Under the pieces are notes generated by a model. The model did not search any database. It saw only the letters and a list, made by a program, of their open reading frames with translations, and had not been told where the DNA came from. 64,000 nt of DNA, taken from NCBI RefSeq assembly GCF_902364355.1, contig NZ_CABJDK010000007.1:51669-115668 (forward strand), in the 5' to 3' direction. This stretch comes from Collinsella aerofaciens (lineage in GTDB: Bacteria; Actinomycetota; Coriobacteriia; Coriobacteriales; Coriobacteriaceae). Below are positions 17,874-26,617 of the stretch, in pieces; within the stretch, counting starts at the first letter, position 1, and the number at the start of each line of letters is the position of its first letter. A program made the position numbers and the translations under genes.

Positions 17874-18848
17874 TTGGATATCATCGAGCTTCTAAAATCT
17901 GCCTTCATGGGCCTGGTCGAGGGCATCACCGAATGGCTGCCTGTTTCGTCGACCGGTCACATGATCTTGGTGGACGAGTTCGTCAAGATGAACATGAGCG
18001 AGACGTTCTGGAATATGTTCCTGGTCGTGATTCAGCTTGGCGCCATTTTGGCCGTCTGCGTCCTGTTCTTCTACGATCTCAACCCGTTTTCTCCCAGCAA
18101 GGGCAAGGAGGGCCGTCGCGACACCTGGGTGCTGTGGGGCAAGATTGTGCTCGGTTGCATTCCCGCCGCGGCGATCGGTCTGCCGCTTAACGACTGGATG
18201 GAGGAGCATTTCTATAATGCTCCCGTCGTGGCGCTGGCGCTCATTGTGTACGGCGTGCTGTTTATCGTGATCGAGAACTGGCGCGCGAACAAGCGCGACC
18301 AGGCCGCTCTTGCCGGTTCGTTTGGTTCGCGTGCCGTGGTGGCGGGCGGACGACCCGCTGGTGCGCATTTTGCCGCGCCCGCTGCGACTGCCGCTGCAGA
18401 CGATGACGATAACCTGGACTTTGGATCCATCACTACGCTCGAGGATTTGAGCTGGAAGACCGCGCTGGGTATTGGTTGCTTCCAGGTGCTTTCGCTGATT
18501 CCGGGCACATCGCGCTCCGGCTCCACCATCATCGGCGGCCTGCTGCTGGGCTGCACGCGCTCGGTGGCGTCTAAGTTCACGTTCTTCCTGGCTATTCCCG
18601 TTATGTTTGGCGCGAGTGCGCTCAAGCTGGTCAAGTACTTTATTAAGGGCGGCACCTTCGGCACCAACGAGATCGCCATCCTGGGCGTGGGCTGCGTCGT
18701 CGCCTTTGTGGTGTCGCTTATCGCCATCAAGTGGCTTATGGGCTTCGTCCGCCGTCACGACTTCAAGTGCTTCGGCGTCTACCGCATCATCCTGGGCATC
18801 GTAGTGCTCGCATACTTCTTTGTCCTGGAGCCGATGCTCGGCCTGTAA
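17874..18848 (+). CDS. uppP: Undecaprenyl-diphosphatase
   Basis: 324 residues from a TTG start at 17874, chosen because GAGGGGG lies just upstream and the product then begins MDIIELLKSAFMGLVEG as in the family. It dephosphorylates undecaprenyl pyrophosphate to recycle the lipid carrier for peptidoglycan and other envelope polymers. Both family motifs are present: GLVEGITEWLPVSSTGH and PGTSRSGSTIIGG. Multiple membrane helices are evident. The central cytoplasmic loop is enlarged by about 50 residues of Ala-rich then acidic sequence (AAPAATAAADDDDNLDF), not usual in the E. coli enzyme. It is monocistronic and ends at a terminator nested in a larger palindrome. Confidence 0.93.
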   Translation: MDIIELLKSAFMGLVEGITEWLPVSSTGHMILVDEFVKMNMSETFWNMFLVVIQLGAILAVCVLFFYDLNPFSPSKGKEGRRDTWVLWGKIVLGCIPAAAIGLPLNDWMEEHFYNAPVVALALIVYGVLFIVIENWRANKRDQAALAGSFGSRAVVAGGRPAGAHFAAPAATAAADDDDNLDFGSITTLEDLSWKTALGIGCFQVLSLIPGTSRSGSTIIGGLLLGCTRSVASKFTFFLAIPVMFGASALKLVKYFIKGGTFGTNEIAILGVGCVVAFVVSLIAIKWLMGFVRRHDFKCFGVYRIILGIVVLAYFFVLEPMLGL

Positions 18849-18864
18849 CTTAGTCGACGCTGCG

Positions 18865-18963
18865 CGGCGGCCGGGGCGACAACTTGTCATTCAAAGGGGG
18901 CGGCATGACCAGAAGGTCTATGCCGCCCCTTTTCATGCCAATTTGTTCGCCCCGGCCACCGCT
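18865..18963. repeat. Long inverted repeat (99 nt), copy 3, with inner terminator
   Basis: Outer arms GCCGGGGCGACAA and TTGTTCGCCCCGGC flank an inner hairpin AAAGGGGGCGGCAT/ATGCCGCCCCTTTT (18894-18934). The inner hairpin with its T-run should terminate uppP; the outer arms add a second long stem. Confidence 0.7.
18894..18934 (+). terminator. Rho-independent terminator
   Basis: GGGGCGGCAT pairs with ATGCCGCCCC, followed by TTTT and preceded by AAA, so it could work on both strands. Ends uppP. Confidence 0.7.
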
Positions 18964-19180
18964 CGCTGCTGCTGCCATGACATCGGCGGTTTCGTGATTG
19001 TCAATTGATTGGTGCAGACTAACCTGACCCCATTGCGCCTAATCCGCTGGGGTGGGCCTGACGGTGGCGCACGGAGTCGTGGTGTGATTTGCGTCGGTGT
19101 CCGCGCGGCTCGGTATACTGGTACGGCTCAAACTATGGCGCCGCCCGCAGGCGCGCCGTCCGTCAGATGAGGAGTCGCCC

Positions 19181-22081
19181 ATGACCCAGCCCTTGCCCTG
19201 GGAAAAGAACGCCACGGTACCCGTGCCGCCCGCGCCGGAACCCGTGCCGCTCGATGCATACACCGCCCCTGCAGCGCCGGAGCCCGAGCTCGTCCCGCTC
19301 GACATCTACGGCGCTCCTGCGCCGGCACCCAAACCCGCCAAGCCGCTCGTCGACATCGACAGCCTGAATCCCGCCCAGCGCGAGGCGGTTCTGACCACCG
19401 AGGGCCCGTTGCTGGTGCTCGCCGGCGCCGGCTCGGGCAAGACCCGCGTCCTGACCTTCCGCATCGCACATATGCTCGGCGACCTGGGCGTTAAGCCTTG
19501 GCAGGTTCTTGCCATTACGTTTACCAACAAGGCCGCGGCCGAGATGCGCGAGCGTTTGGCGGCGCTCATTCCCAGCGGTACCCGCGGCATGTGGGTGTGC
19601 ACCTTCCATGCCATGTGTGTGCGCATGCTGCGCGAGGACGCCGACCTGCTGGGCTACACCGGTCAGTTCACCATCTACGATGATGACGACTCAAAGCGCA
19701 TGGTGCGTGACATTATGCAGGCGCTCGGCATTGAGCAAAAGCAGTTCCCCATCAACATGATCCGCAGCAAGATCAGCTCGGCCAAAAACGCCATGATCGG
19801 CCCCGAGGACATGCTCAAGAGTGCCGATAGCCCCAACGACAAAAAGGCCGCGCAGGTCTACCTAGAGCTGGAGCGCCGCCTGCGCGCCGCCAACGCGATG
19901 GACTTCGACGACCTGCTCGTGCGCACGCTCGAGCTGCTGCGCACCCGCCCCGAGGTGCTCGACAAGTACCAGGAACGCTTCCGCTACATTAGCGTCGACG
20001 AGTATCAGGACACCAACCACGTCCAGTACGAAATCGCCAACCTGCTGGCCGCCAAGTACCAAAACCTCATGGTCGTGGGCGACGATGACCAGTCCATTTA
20101 TAGCTGGCGTGGCGCCGACATCACCAACATCCTGGACTTTGAGAAGGACTTTAAAAACTGCAAGACCGTCAAGCTGGAGCAGAACTATCGTTCCACGGGT
20201 CACATCCTGAGCGCCGCTAATGCCGTGGTGCGCCACAACTCGCAGCGCAAGGACAAGCGCCTGTTTACGGCCGAGGGCGATGGCGAGAAGATCCAGGCCT
20301 TCCAGGCGAGCGACGAGCGCGACGAGGGCCGCTGGATTGCCGGCGAGATCGAGAAGCTGCACTCCAAGGGCACGAGCTACGACGATATCGCCGTGTTCTA
20401 TCGTACCAACGCCCAGTCGCGCATTCTCGAAGATATGTTCCTGCGCGCGGGCGTGCCCTACAAGATCGTGGGCGGCACGCGGTTCTTCGACCGTGCCGAG
20501 ATCCGCGACGTCATGGCCTACCTCAAGATGATCGTGAACCCGGCTGACGAGATGAGCGTCAAGCGCGTCATCAACACACCTCGCCGCGGCATCGGTTCCA
20601 CCTCGATTCAAAAAATTGAGCAGCTGGCGCGCGACAACCGCTGCTCGTTCTTCCAGGCCTGCGAGATCGCGTGCGCCGAAACCGGTATGTTTAGCGCCAA
20701 GGTGCGCAATGGCCTGTCGAGCTTTGTGTCGCTGGTGCGCGAGGGCCGTCGCATGGATGGCGAGCTCAAGGACGTCGTCGAGATGATTGTCGACAAGACG
20801 GGCCTGCTGCAGGCATTCCGCGCCGAGGGCACCATGGAGTCCGAGAGCCGCGCCGAGAACATCCAGGAATTCCTGGGCGTTGCGGCCGAATTTGAGGAGA
20901 CGCACGAGGATATCGAGGGTACGCTCGAGAGCTTGGAAGAGCTGCGCGCGGCTGGCGTTGCCGATGTACCGGCCGGAGCCGAGTCCGAGCCCGTCGTGGT
21001 GAGCGCGCCTGCGCCCGAACCGGGGCCGTCTGCCCCGGCATCCTCGTTTGAGGCGCTCGTTGGCGCGCGTGATGCCGCGGGTTCCAATCCGCTCGACAGC
21101 CTGGCGGCCCCGGCGCTCTCGCCGCAGGATGCCCTGGCTGCCGCTATCGCGGGCAACGCCTATGCCGCGCCGACTGAGCTGCCGGCGGGCGCCGTGCATG
21201 CCGACGAGATCGAGCGCACCTACGGTCCGCTTACCTGCAAGGCGCTGCCGGCACTCATGGAGTGGCTGGCCCTGCGCTCCGACTTGGATTCCCTGGCCGG
21301 CGAAACGCATGCCATCACCATGATGACCATCCACTCCGCCAAGGGCCTGGAGTTCCCCGCGGTGTTCGTGGCCGGCATGGAGGAGGGCATCTTCCCGCAC
21401 GTGCACGACTTTGGCGGCAGCGATGATCCGGGCAAGCTCGAGGAGGAGCGTCGCCTGGCCTACGTCGCCATCACGCGTGCCCGTAAGCGCCTGTTCTTGA
21501 CCTATGCGGCCACGCGTCGCACCTACGGCTCGACCTCTGCCAACCCGCGCTCGCGCTTCCTCAACGAGATTCCGTTTGAGGATATCGAGTTTGGCGGCAT
21601 CGGTTCTGCCGGTTTTGAGGGCACGGGCTGGGAAAAGCGCGGCGACCGTCACGGCACCTTTGGCTCGGGCATGGGCTCGGACATGTATGGCGGCAAGGTG
21701 TTCGGTTCGCATACGCGCTCGACCGGCGGTTCCGGTTCGCGCGGCGGATCGAGCTTTGACGACTTCTTTGGCGGCAGCAGTTACGGGACCGAGCGCCATC
21801 GTGGGGTTTCGCCCGACGCCGGCCGTGTTGCCTCGACCTTTGGCTCGGGCGCGCCGCGAGCCAAAAAGCCGTCGTCTAAGGTGTCACCGACGGTGGAGCG
21901 CAAGGTCGATCGCGCCAGCGCGTCGCAGGACTTTGCCGCGGGCGATACCGTGAGCCATAAGACCTTTGGCACGGGTACCGTGATCTCGGTCGCTGGAGAC
22001 ATGATCGAGGTCCAATTCGAAAAGACCGGCCAGACCAAAAAGCTTATGAAGGGTTTTGCACCGATCGTCAAGCTGTCGTAA
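19181..22081 (+). CDS. pcrA: UvrD/PcrA-type 3'-5' DNA helicase
   Basis: 966 residues from the ATG at 19181 (GAGGAG site). An SF1A helicase that unwinds DNA in repair and displaces proteins from DNA. After a Pro-rich leader of 60 residues come the Q-motif LNPAQREAV, Walker A AGAGSGKT (81-88), TFTNKAAAEM, DEYQDTN, GDDDQSIYSWRGAD (about 297-310), EQNYRST and TIHSAKGLEFPAVFV (about 712-726). The C-terminus ends with GDTVSHKTFGTGTVISV...VQFEKTGQTKKLM, the Tudor-like RNA-polymerase-binding module of PcrA. Residues about 596-690 are an Ala/Pro-rich insertion within domain 2B not found in standard PcrA. Residues 800-910 are Gly/Ser-rich and disordered. A TATACT at 19120-19125 could be its -10 box. 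Confidence 0.93.
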   Translation: MTQPLPWEKNATVPVPPAPEPVPLDAYTAPAAPEPELVPLDIYGAPAPAPKPAKPLVDIDSLNPAQREAVLTTEGPLLVLAGAGSGKTRVLTFRIAHMLGDLGVKPWQVLAITFTNKAAAEMRERLAALIPSGTRGMWVCTFHAMCVRMLREDADLLGYTGQFTIYDDDDSKRMVRDIMQALGIEQKQFPINMIRSKISSAKNAMIGPEDMLKSADSPNDKKAAQVYLELERRLRAANAMDFDDLLVRTLELLRTRPEVLDKYQERFRYISVDEYQDTNHVQYEIANLLAAKYQNLMVVGDDDQSIYSWRGADITNILDFEKDFKNCKTVKLEQNYRSTGHILSAANAVVRHNSQRKDKRLFTAEGDGEKIQAFQASDERDEGRWIAGEIEKLHSKGTSYDDIAVFYRTNAQSRILEDMFLRAGVPYKIVGGTRFFDRAEIRDVMAYLKMIVNPADEMSVKRVINTPRRGIGSTSIQKIEQLARDNRCSFFQACEIACAETGMFSAKVRNGLSSFVSLVREGRRMDGELKDVVEMIVDKTGLLQAFRAEGTMESESRAENIQEFLGVAAEFEETHEDIEGTLESLEELRAAGVADVPAGAESEPVVVSAPAPEPGPSAPASSFEALVGARDAAGSNPLDSLAAPALSPQDALAAAIAGNAYAAPTELPAGAVHADEIERTYGPLTCKALPALMEWLALRSDLDSLAGETHAITMMTIHSAKGLEFPAVFVAGMEEGIFPHVHDFGGSDDPGKLEEERRLAYVAITRARKRLFLTYAATRRTYGSTSANPRSRFLNEIPFEDIEFGGIGSAGFEGTGWEKRGDRHGTFGSGMGSDMYGGKVFGSHTRSTGGSGSRGGSSFDDFFGGSSYGTERHRGVSPDAGRVASTFGSGAPRAKKPSSKVSPTVERKVDRASASQDFAAGDTVSHKTFGTGTVISVAGDMIEVQFEKTGQTKKLMKGFAPIVKLS

Positions 22082-22116
22082 TCCCGGCGGACCTGGGCGG
22101 GCGTATGGGGCAACAT

Positions 22117-22193
22117 CGCCTGCTCGGGCAGTCCTGCTCGCACGGAGAGCACTTAATGTGCTCTCCGTGCGAGCGGGACTGTCCGAGCAGGCG
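22117..22193. repeat. Long inverted repeat (77 nt core), copy 4
   Basis: The strongest palindrome in the window. CGCCTGCTCGG, CAGTCC and the 17-base GCTCGCACGGAGAGCAC pair with their complements around a TTAAT loop, with two single-base mismatches in the stem. Weaker complementarity extends it to about 22096-22215. It lies between the convergent pcrA and manA genes and has no T-tract. Confidence 0.8.
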
Positions 22194-22239
22194 ACCAAAC
22201 CCCGCGCCCCGTCCCGGCGAGCGCTCGGGGACCGGTAGC

Positions 22240-23172
22240 TTACAGGTGGCTGATGATCAGTTCCATCTTGCCTTCGAGGTCGATGGAGCTGACGGTGCTC
22301 GGGGCCAGCAGGTGGCTGCCCTTGTGAACGGGCTCGCCGCACACGGTGCCCTCGCCGTCGATGACCGACAGACACATGAAGGGCCAGTGCTGGTCGAGGG
22401 TCTTGCTGCCGTTGACGCGCACGCGATCGACGGTGTAGCAGGAGTTAGACTCGAGCTCGGTCACGCCGTCGACCTCGGGCGCGGTCACGGTGCCGTCGGT
22501 CGGTGCCTGAACATCAAAGTCGATGCAGTCGAGGCTCTGCTCAATATGCAGCGGGCGCAGCTTGCCGTCGGTGCCGGGACGGTCGTAGTCGTACAGGCGA
22601 TACGTCACGTCGCTCGACTGCTGCGTCTCCAAAATGAGCGTGCCGGTCTTGATGGCGTGGACGGTACCGGAATCAATCTGGAAAAAGTCGCCCTTGTGGA
22701 TCGGCAGCACGTTGAGCATGTCGTCCCAGCGGCCGTCTTCGATCATCTGTGCAGCCTCGGCGCGGTCCTTGGCGCGCTGGCCGACGATGATTGTGGCGCC
22801 GGGCTCGCAGTCCAGCACATACCAGCACTCGGTTTTGCCCAGGCTGCCGTTCTCGTGCTCGGCGGCGTACTCGTCGTTGGGATGGATCTGGATCGAAAGG
22901 TCGTCCTTGGCGTCCAGAATCTTAATGAGCAGCGGGAACTCCTTGCCCTCGCAGTTGCCAAAGAGCTCGCGGTGCTCGGCCCACAGCCACGAAAGCGTGT
23001 GGCCTGTATACGGGCCCTCAGCGATCTGGCAGTCGCCGTTGGGGTGTGCCGAGATGGCCCAGCACTCACCGATGGGACCCTCGGGAATGTCATAACCAAA
23101 TACGGTTTCGAGCTGGCGGCCGCCCCAGATCTTCTCGTGAAAGATCGGCGTCAGTTTAATCAAATCGGACAT
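22240..23172 (-). CDS. manA: Mannose-6-phosphate isomerase, class I
   Basis: 310 residues. The start at 23172 is chosen because GGGGG lies at proper distance, and MSDLIKLTPIFHEKIWGGRQLE is the normal opening. It interconverts mannose-6-phosphate and fructose-6-phosphate. Zinc ligands of the cupin are visible in IQIHPNDEYAAEHE (Q-x-H and Glu) and in DSGTVHAI. The short Firmicutes-type length and the KTECWYVL segment are typical. The gene is followed upstream, 75 bp away on the same strand, by a GntR/HutC regulator, and a ROK kinase is divergent from that regulator, so it may belong to a hexose-use regulon. Confidence 0.92.
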   Translation of the reverse strand: MSDLIKLTPIFHEKIWGGRQLETVFGYDIPEGPIGECWAISAHPNGDCQIAEGPYTGHTLSWLWAEHRELFGNCEGKEFPLLIKILDAKDDLSIQIHPNDEYAAEHENGSLGKTECWYVLDCEPGATIIVGQRAKDRAEAAQMIEDGRWDDMLNVLPIHKGDFFQIDSGTVHAIKTGTLILETQQSSDVTYRLYDYDRPGTDGKLRPLHIEQSLDCIDFDVQAPTDGTVTAPEVDGVTELESNSCYTVDRVRVNGSKTLDQHWPFMCLSVIDGEGTVCGEPVHKGSHLLAPSTVSSIDLEGKMELIISHL

Positions 23173-23247
23173 GTTCATACCCCCATGGTGTTGCGCGGCC
23201 GCCCACTCTAAACGAGCCGTAACGAGCGCCCGCATGACTACAAAAAC

Positions 23248-23967
23248 CTATGCCAACGTTACGTTGTGCAGCTCAAAGCGGTCGCCAACGTTGCGCGAGA
23301 TCGAATGCTCAAAGGCGGTGCCGCTATCCAAAAAGCCAATCTGGTTGAGCTCGAGCAGGGGAGAGCCGGGTTTGGTGTCCAGGCGCTCAGCCTCTTCCTC
23401 GGTTGCCGCTACGGCGCGAATGGTGCGGTGGAAGCTCGAAATCTTCAGCCCGCATTGCTTGCGGATGAAGCTGTAGACCGATCCATACAGGTCTTTCTTT
23501 TTAAGGCCCGGAATCAGCTCGAGGGGCATGTAGGTGTACTCGATAACGATGGGCTTCTCGTCGACCTGGCGCACACGCACGATGTGATAGGCAAAGTCGT
23601 CCTCGGCAATTCCCAGCTGGACAGCGACGTCTGCTGGCGGATTGACAATCGAGAAATCGTAGACCACCGAGGTCACCTTCTCCCCGCGGTGCTCATACGA
23701 AAAGCCCTGGGAGCGATCGTTCTTGCCCTGGAAAAACGCCTGGCCGGGAAGCCCCGCCGTGTCCTTAACGTAGGTGCCCGATCCGCGCCGGCTGGTAACA
23801 AGACCTTCATCGGTAATCTGCTCAATAGCTCGTTTGACGGTGATTTTGGAAACGCTATAGAGCTCGCAGAACTCAACGACGGTGGGCAGCTTGTCGCCCG
23901 GCTTTAGAGCGCCGTCCTCGATGCTTCGACGGATATCTGCAGCTATTGCCTCGTATTTGGGAATCAT
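23248..23967 (-). CDS. GntR/HutC-family transcriptional regulator
   Basis: 239 residues from the ATG at 23967, preceded by AAAGGAGG. N-terminal winged-helix GntR domain: MIPKYEAIAADIRRSIEDG..PGDKLPTVVEFCELYSVSKITVKRAIEQITDEGLVTSRRGSGTYV. The C-terminal half is the UTRA effector domain (HIVRVRQVDEKPIVIEYTYMP..PGL, ending LLELNQIGFLDSGTAFEHS), which usually binds a sugar phosphate or related metabolite. It is divergent from the ROK kinase at 24307, with manA downstream on its own strand; control of those genes is an inference. It is distinct from the second GntR regulator at 56021. Confidence 0.9.
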   Translation of the reverse strand: MIPKYEAIAADIRRSIEDGALKPGDKLPTVVEFCELYSVSKITVKRAIEQITDEGLVTSRRGSGTYVKDTAGLPGQAFFQGKNDRSQGFSYEHRGEKVTSVVYDFSIVNPPADVAVQLGIAEDDFAYHIVRVRQVDEKPIVIEYTYMPLELIPGLKKKDLYGSVYSFIRKQCGLKISSFHRTIRAVAATEEEAERLDTKPGSPLLELNQIGFLDSGTAFEHSISRNVGDRFELHNVTLA

Positions 23968-24306
23968 GGAACCTCCTTTCCGGCTTGATTGAGTACAAAC
24001 GAAAGTATAGTCCACGCCTAAGCATCCCTATTGCGTTTTGAAAAGTTCGAGAAAGATATAATCAAAAAACGCTTTTCTATATTAACTAGAGCGCTCTAAA
24101 TGAATATGCATTCGAATAATGTGGTATTGAGCAAATTGATCGGCTCGAAGATGGGGTTGGGCCGTTTTGCCGCCCAGCGAACCGAATCTCATGCCTTGCG
24201 TTTTCCCAGATAAAACCTGCCAAAACAAACCTGTCCCTTTTTGACAGGTTTTTGCCTGGGGAGCGGTACCATACAGGCAATGTTTAAACGAGAAAGGTGG
24301 GCTCCC
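23968..24306. other. Divergent control region between GntR regulator and ROK kinase
   Basis: About 340 bp, A/T-rich in its first half (23990-24130). It must hold promoters for both genes. A complete terminator (24227-24253) lies 54 bp in front of the ROK gene, where no upstream plus-strand gene exists, so there may be a regulated leader or a small RNA. GAATATGCATTCGAAT near 24105-24120 contains overlapping palindromes that could be an operator. Confidence 0.4.
24227..24253 (+). terminator. Terminator/attenuator upstream of ROK kinase
   Basis: AAACCTGTC pairs with GACAGGTTT around a T-rich loop, followed by more T. It forms a good intrinsic terminator but has no upstream gene on this strand. 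It could attenuate a leader transcript of the ROK gene or end a small RNA. Confidence 0.6.
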
Positions 24307-25260
24307 ATGGAACCTAAGCAGTACTACATCGGCATCGACGTTGGCGGCACTTCGGTTAAGGAAGGCCTGTTCGACGAGGACGGCAACCTGCTTGCCAAGG
24401 CCAGCGTGCCCACGCCTCCTATCGTTGACGCCGCGGGCTTTGCCGCGGTGACCGAGGCTATCGATCAGGTGGTCGCCAAGGCTCAGATTCCGCGCGCCTT
24501 TGTGGCGGGCATTGGTCTGGCCGTTCCGTGCCCCATCCCGGCTTCGGGCGATGCCAAGGTCAAGGCCAACATTGCTATCAACCTGCCTGAACTGAGGATT
24601 GCCATCCAGGAGCACTGCCCCGACGCGGTCGTTAAGTACGAAAACGATGCCAACGCCGCTGCCATGGGCGAGGCCTGGCTCGGCTCTGCCAAGGGCGTAC
24701 AGAACGTGGTGATGGTCACCATCGGTACCGGCGTGGGCGGTGGCGTTATCGTTAACGGCGACGTGGTATCGGGCGTTGTGGGTGCCGGCGGCGAGATTGG
24801 CCACATGTGCCTGAACCCCGAAGAGGAGCGCACCTGCGGCTGTGGCGGTCATGGCCATCTGGAGCAGTATTCCAGCGCCACCGGCGTGGTGAGTAACTAC
24901 CTTGCCGAGTGCAAGAAGGCAGGCGTCGAGCCCATCGAGCTCACCGGGCCTTCTGATTCCAAGGACGTGTTCCAGGCCTGCCGCGAGGGTGACAAGCTCG
25001 CGCTGGCAGCTGCCGATACCATGGCCGACTATCTCGGCCGCGCCCTGGCGCTTATTGCCAACGTGGTCGATCCCGAGATGTTCCTGATCGGCGGCGGTGC
25101 TTCCGCTTCGGCCGATGTCTACCTCGACAAGGTCCGCGAGCACTTTAAGCAGTACGCGCTCTCCGCCTCGCGCGAGACGCCCATTAAGGTCGCTTCGCTC
25201 GGCAACGACGCCGGCATCATCGGTGCCGCTTACGTAGCCCTGCGCGCCGCCGGCAAATAG
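24307..25260 (+). CDS. ROK-family sugar kinase (glucokinase-like)
   Basis: 317 residues from the ATG at 24307 (GAGAAAGG upstream). The N-terminal IGIDVGGTSVKEGLFDEDG is the phosphate-binding loop of ASKHA kinases. KYENDANAAAMGEAW contains the catalytic Asp, and GEIGHM...CTCGCGGHGHLEQY is the ROK zinc site (His and Cys ligands). It phosphorylates a hexose using ATP; the motif wording fits glucokinase, but ROK enzymes also act on mannose, fructose or N-acetylhexosamines. An MtlR/NagC-type DNA-binding domain is absent, so it is an enzyme rather than a repressor. It is divergent from a GntR regulator. Confidence 0.88.
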   Translation: MEPKQYYIGIDVGGTSVKEGLFDEDGNLLAKASVPTPPIVDAAGFAAVTEAIDQVVAKAQIPRAFVAGIGLAVPCPIPASGDAKVKANIAINLPELRIAIQEHCPDAVVKYENDANAAAMGEAWLGSAKGVQNVVMVTIGTGVGGGVIVNGDVVSGVVGAGGEIGHMCLNPEEERTCGCGGHGHLEQYSSATGVVSNYLAECKKAGVEPIELTGPSDSKDVFQACREGDKLALAAADTMADYLGRALALIANVVDPEMFLIGGGASASADVYLDKVREHFKQYALSASRETPIKVASLGNDAGIIGAAYVALRAAGK

Positions 25261-25426
25261 CTGGTGCAAGGGGGCCAGGTTACTTTGCACCAACATGGTG
25301 CAAAAGGGACAGCCTTGGCCCCCATGCCTGCCCCAAAATATGCCGTAGCCCTTCCGTCTGCGAAGGCTCGGCATCGGCGTGCTACCATAGCTACGTCCAA
25401 GTACACATATCAAGTGGAGGATATCC

Positions 25427-26350
25427 ATGGCAAACGTTCTTGTCTTTGGTCACCAGAACCCCGATAACGACGCCATTATGAGCGCCGTCGTCCTGTCCCA
25501 GCTACTCAACCAGGTTGAGTATGCCGGCAACACCTACGAGGCCTGCGCCCTTGGTCAGCTTCCGGCCGAGTCCGCCAAGCTGCTCGCCGACGCCGGCATC
25601 GCCGAGCCCCGCGTGATCGAGTCCGTCGAGGCCGGTCAGCTCGTCGTCCTCACCGACCACAACGAGTCTGCCCAGTCCGTCGCCGGCCTTAAGGACGCCA
25701 CGGTCTTTGGCGTTGTCGATCATCACCGCATCGGCGACTTCGAGACCGCCGGCCCGCTGCGCTACATCTGCCTGCCCTGGGGCTCCAGCTGCACCATCGT
25801 CACCAAGCTCGCCGGCGTGCTCGGCGTTGAGCTTTCCGACGTCCAGGCCAAGCTGCTGCTCTCGGCCATGATGACCGACACGCTCATGCTCAAGAGCCCC
25901 ACCACCACCGATGTCGACCGCGCCGTTGCCGCCAAGCTCGGCGAGCAGGTGGGCGTCGACCCGGTCAAGTTTGGCATGGAGGTCTTCCTCACCCGTCCGT
26001 CCGGCTCCTTCACCGCAGCCGAGATGGTCGGCAACGACATCAAGATGTTCGAGCCCGCTGGCAAGAAGCTGCTCATCGGCCAGTACGAGACCGTCGACAA
26101 GAGCCGCGCACTCGGCATGATCGACGAGATCCGCGAGGCCATGCGCGCCTACGCCGCCGAGAAGGGTGCCGACGGTATTGTCCTGTGCATCACCGACATC
26201 ATGGAGGAGGGCTCGCAGGTCCTGCTCGAGGGCGAGACCGAGGCCGCTCAGAAGGGCCTGGGCATTGCCGATGAGCACGACGGCGTCTGGATGCCGGGCG
26301 TCCTCTCCCGTAAGAAGCAGGTCGCTGCCCCCATCATGGCCGCCTGCTAG
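25427..26350 (+). CDS. ppaC: Manganese-dependent inorganic pyrophosphatase (DHH family)
   Basis: 307 residues, normal for family II pyrophosphatase. It hydrolyses pyrophosphate to phosphate, pulling biosynthetic reactions forward. DHH-domain ligands: FGHQNPDNDA (residues 7-16), LTDHNE and VVDHHRIGDF, with MMTDTLMLKSPTTT following. The C-terminal DHHA2 domain carries the substrate-binding basic residues; RKKQVAAPI at the end matches the family's SRKKQ loop. No CBS regulatory insert is present. The ATG follows GTGGAGG. Monocistronic, with a terminator at 26371. Confidence 0.96.
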   Translation: MANVLVFGHQNPDNDAIMSAVVLSQLLNQVEYAGNTYEACALGQLPAESAKLLADAGIAEPRVIESVEAGQLVVLTDHNESAQSVAGLKDATVFGVVDHHRIGDFETAGPLRYICLPWGSSCTIVTKLAGVLGVELSDVQAKLLLSAMMTDTLMLKSPTTTDVDRAVAAKLGEQVGVDPVKFGMEVFLTRPSGSFTAAEMVGNDIKMFEPAGKKLLIGQYETVDKSRALGMIDEIREAMRAYAAEKGADGIVLCITDIMEEGSQVLLEGETEAAQKGLGIADEHDGVWMPGVLSRKKQVAAPIMAAC

Positions 26351-26370
26351 GTTTAGTTGACCGAACGCCA

Positions 26371-26409
26371 CGACCGGATCGCGGACGCCCCGCGCTCCGG
26401 TCGTTTTTT
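26371..26409 (+). terminator. Rho-independent terminator
   Basis: CGACCGG and TCGCGG pair with CCGCG and CCGGTCG, followed by six T. Ends ppaC. Confidence 0.8.
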
Positions 26410-26617
26410 GTGCACGGCGCTGCGTCGTCTCTTGGGCAGGCGCGCCCGTGCCGTTGAGCAAATAATGTTCAACCTGTGGTTCCGCTTTTCGGCCACGCCT
26501 GCGTGCTTGTCGTGCAGGGTAGGCTAGATGCAAGCGTAATACGATAGAGCGCGGCGCCGCCACTTGGGCGGGCCGTGCTTTTTTAAGACGGGAACTTTCC
26601 CGTGAAAGGAGCCGCCC

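Noticed and set aside
26410..26617. Possible sodium or nhaA-linked riboswitch
   Set aside because: There is a GC hairpin with a T-run but no motif that I can match to a known class.
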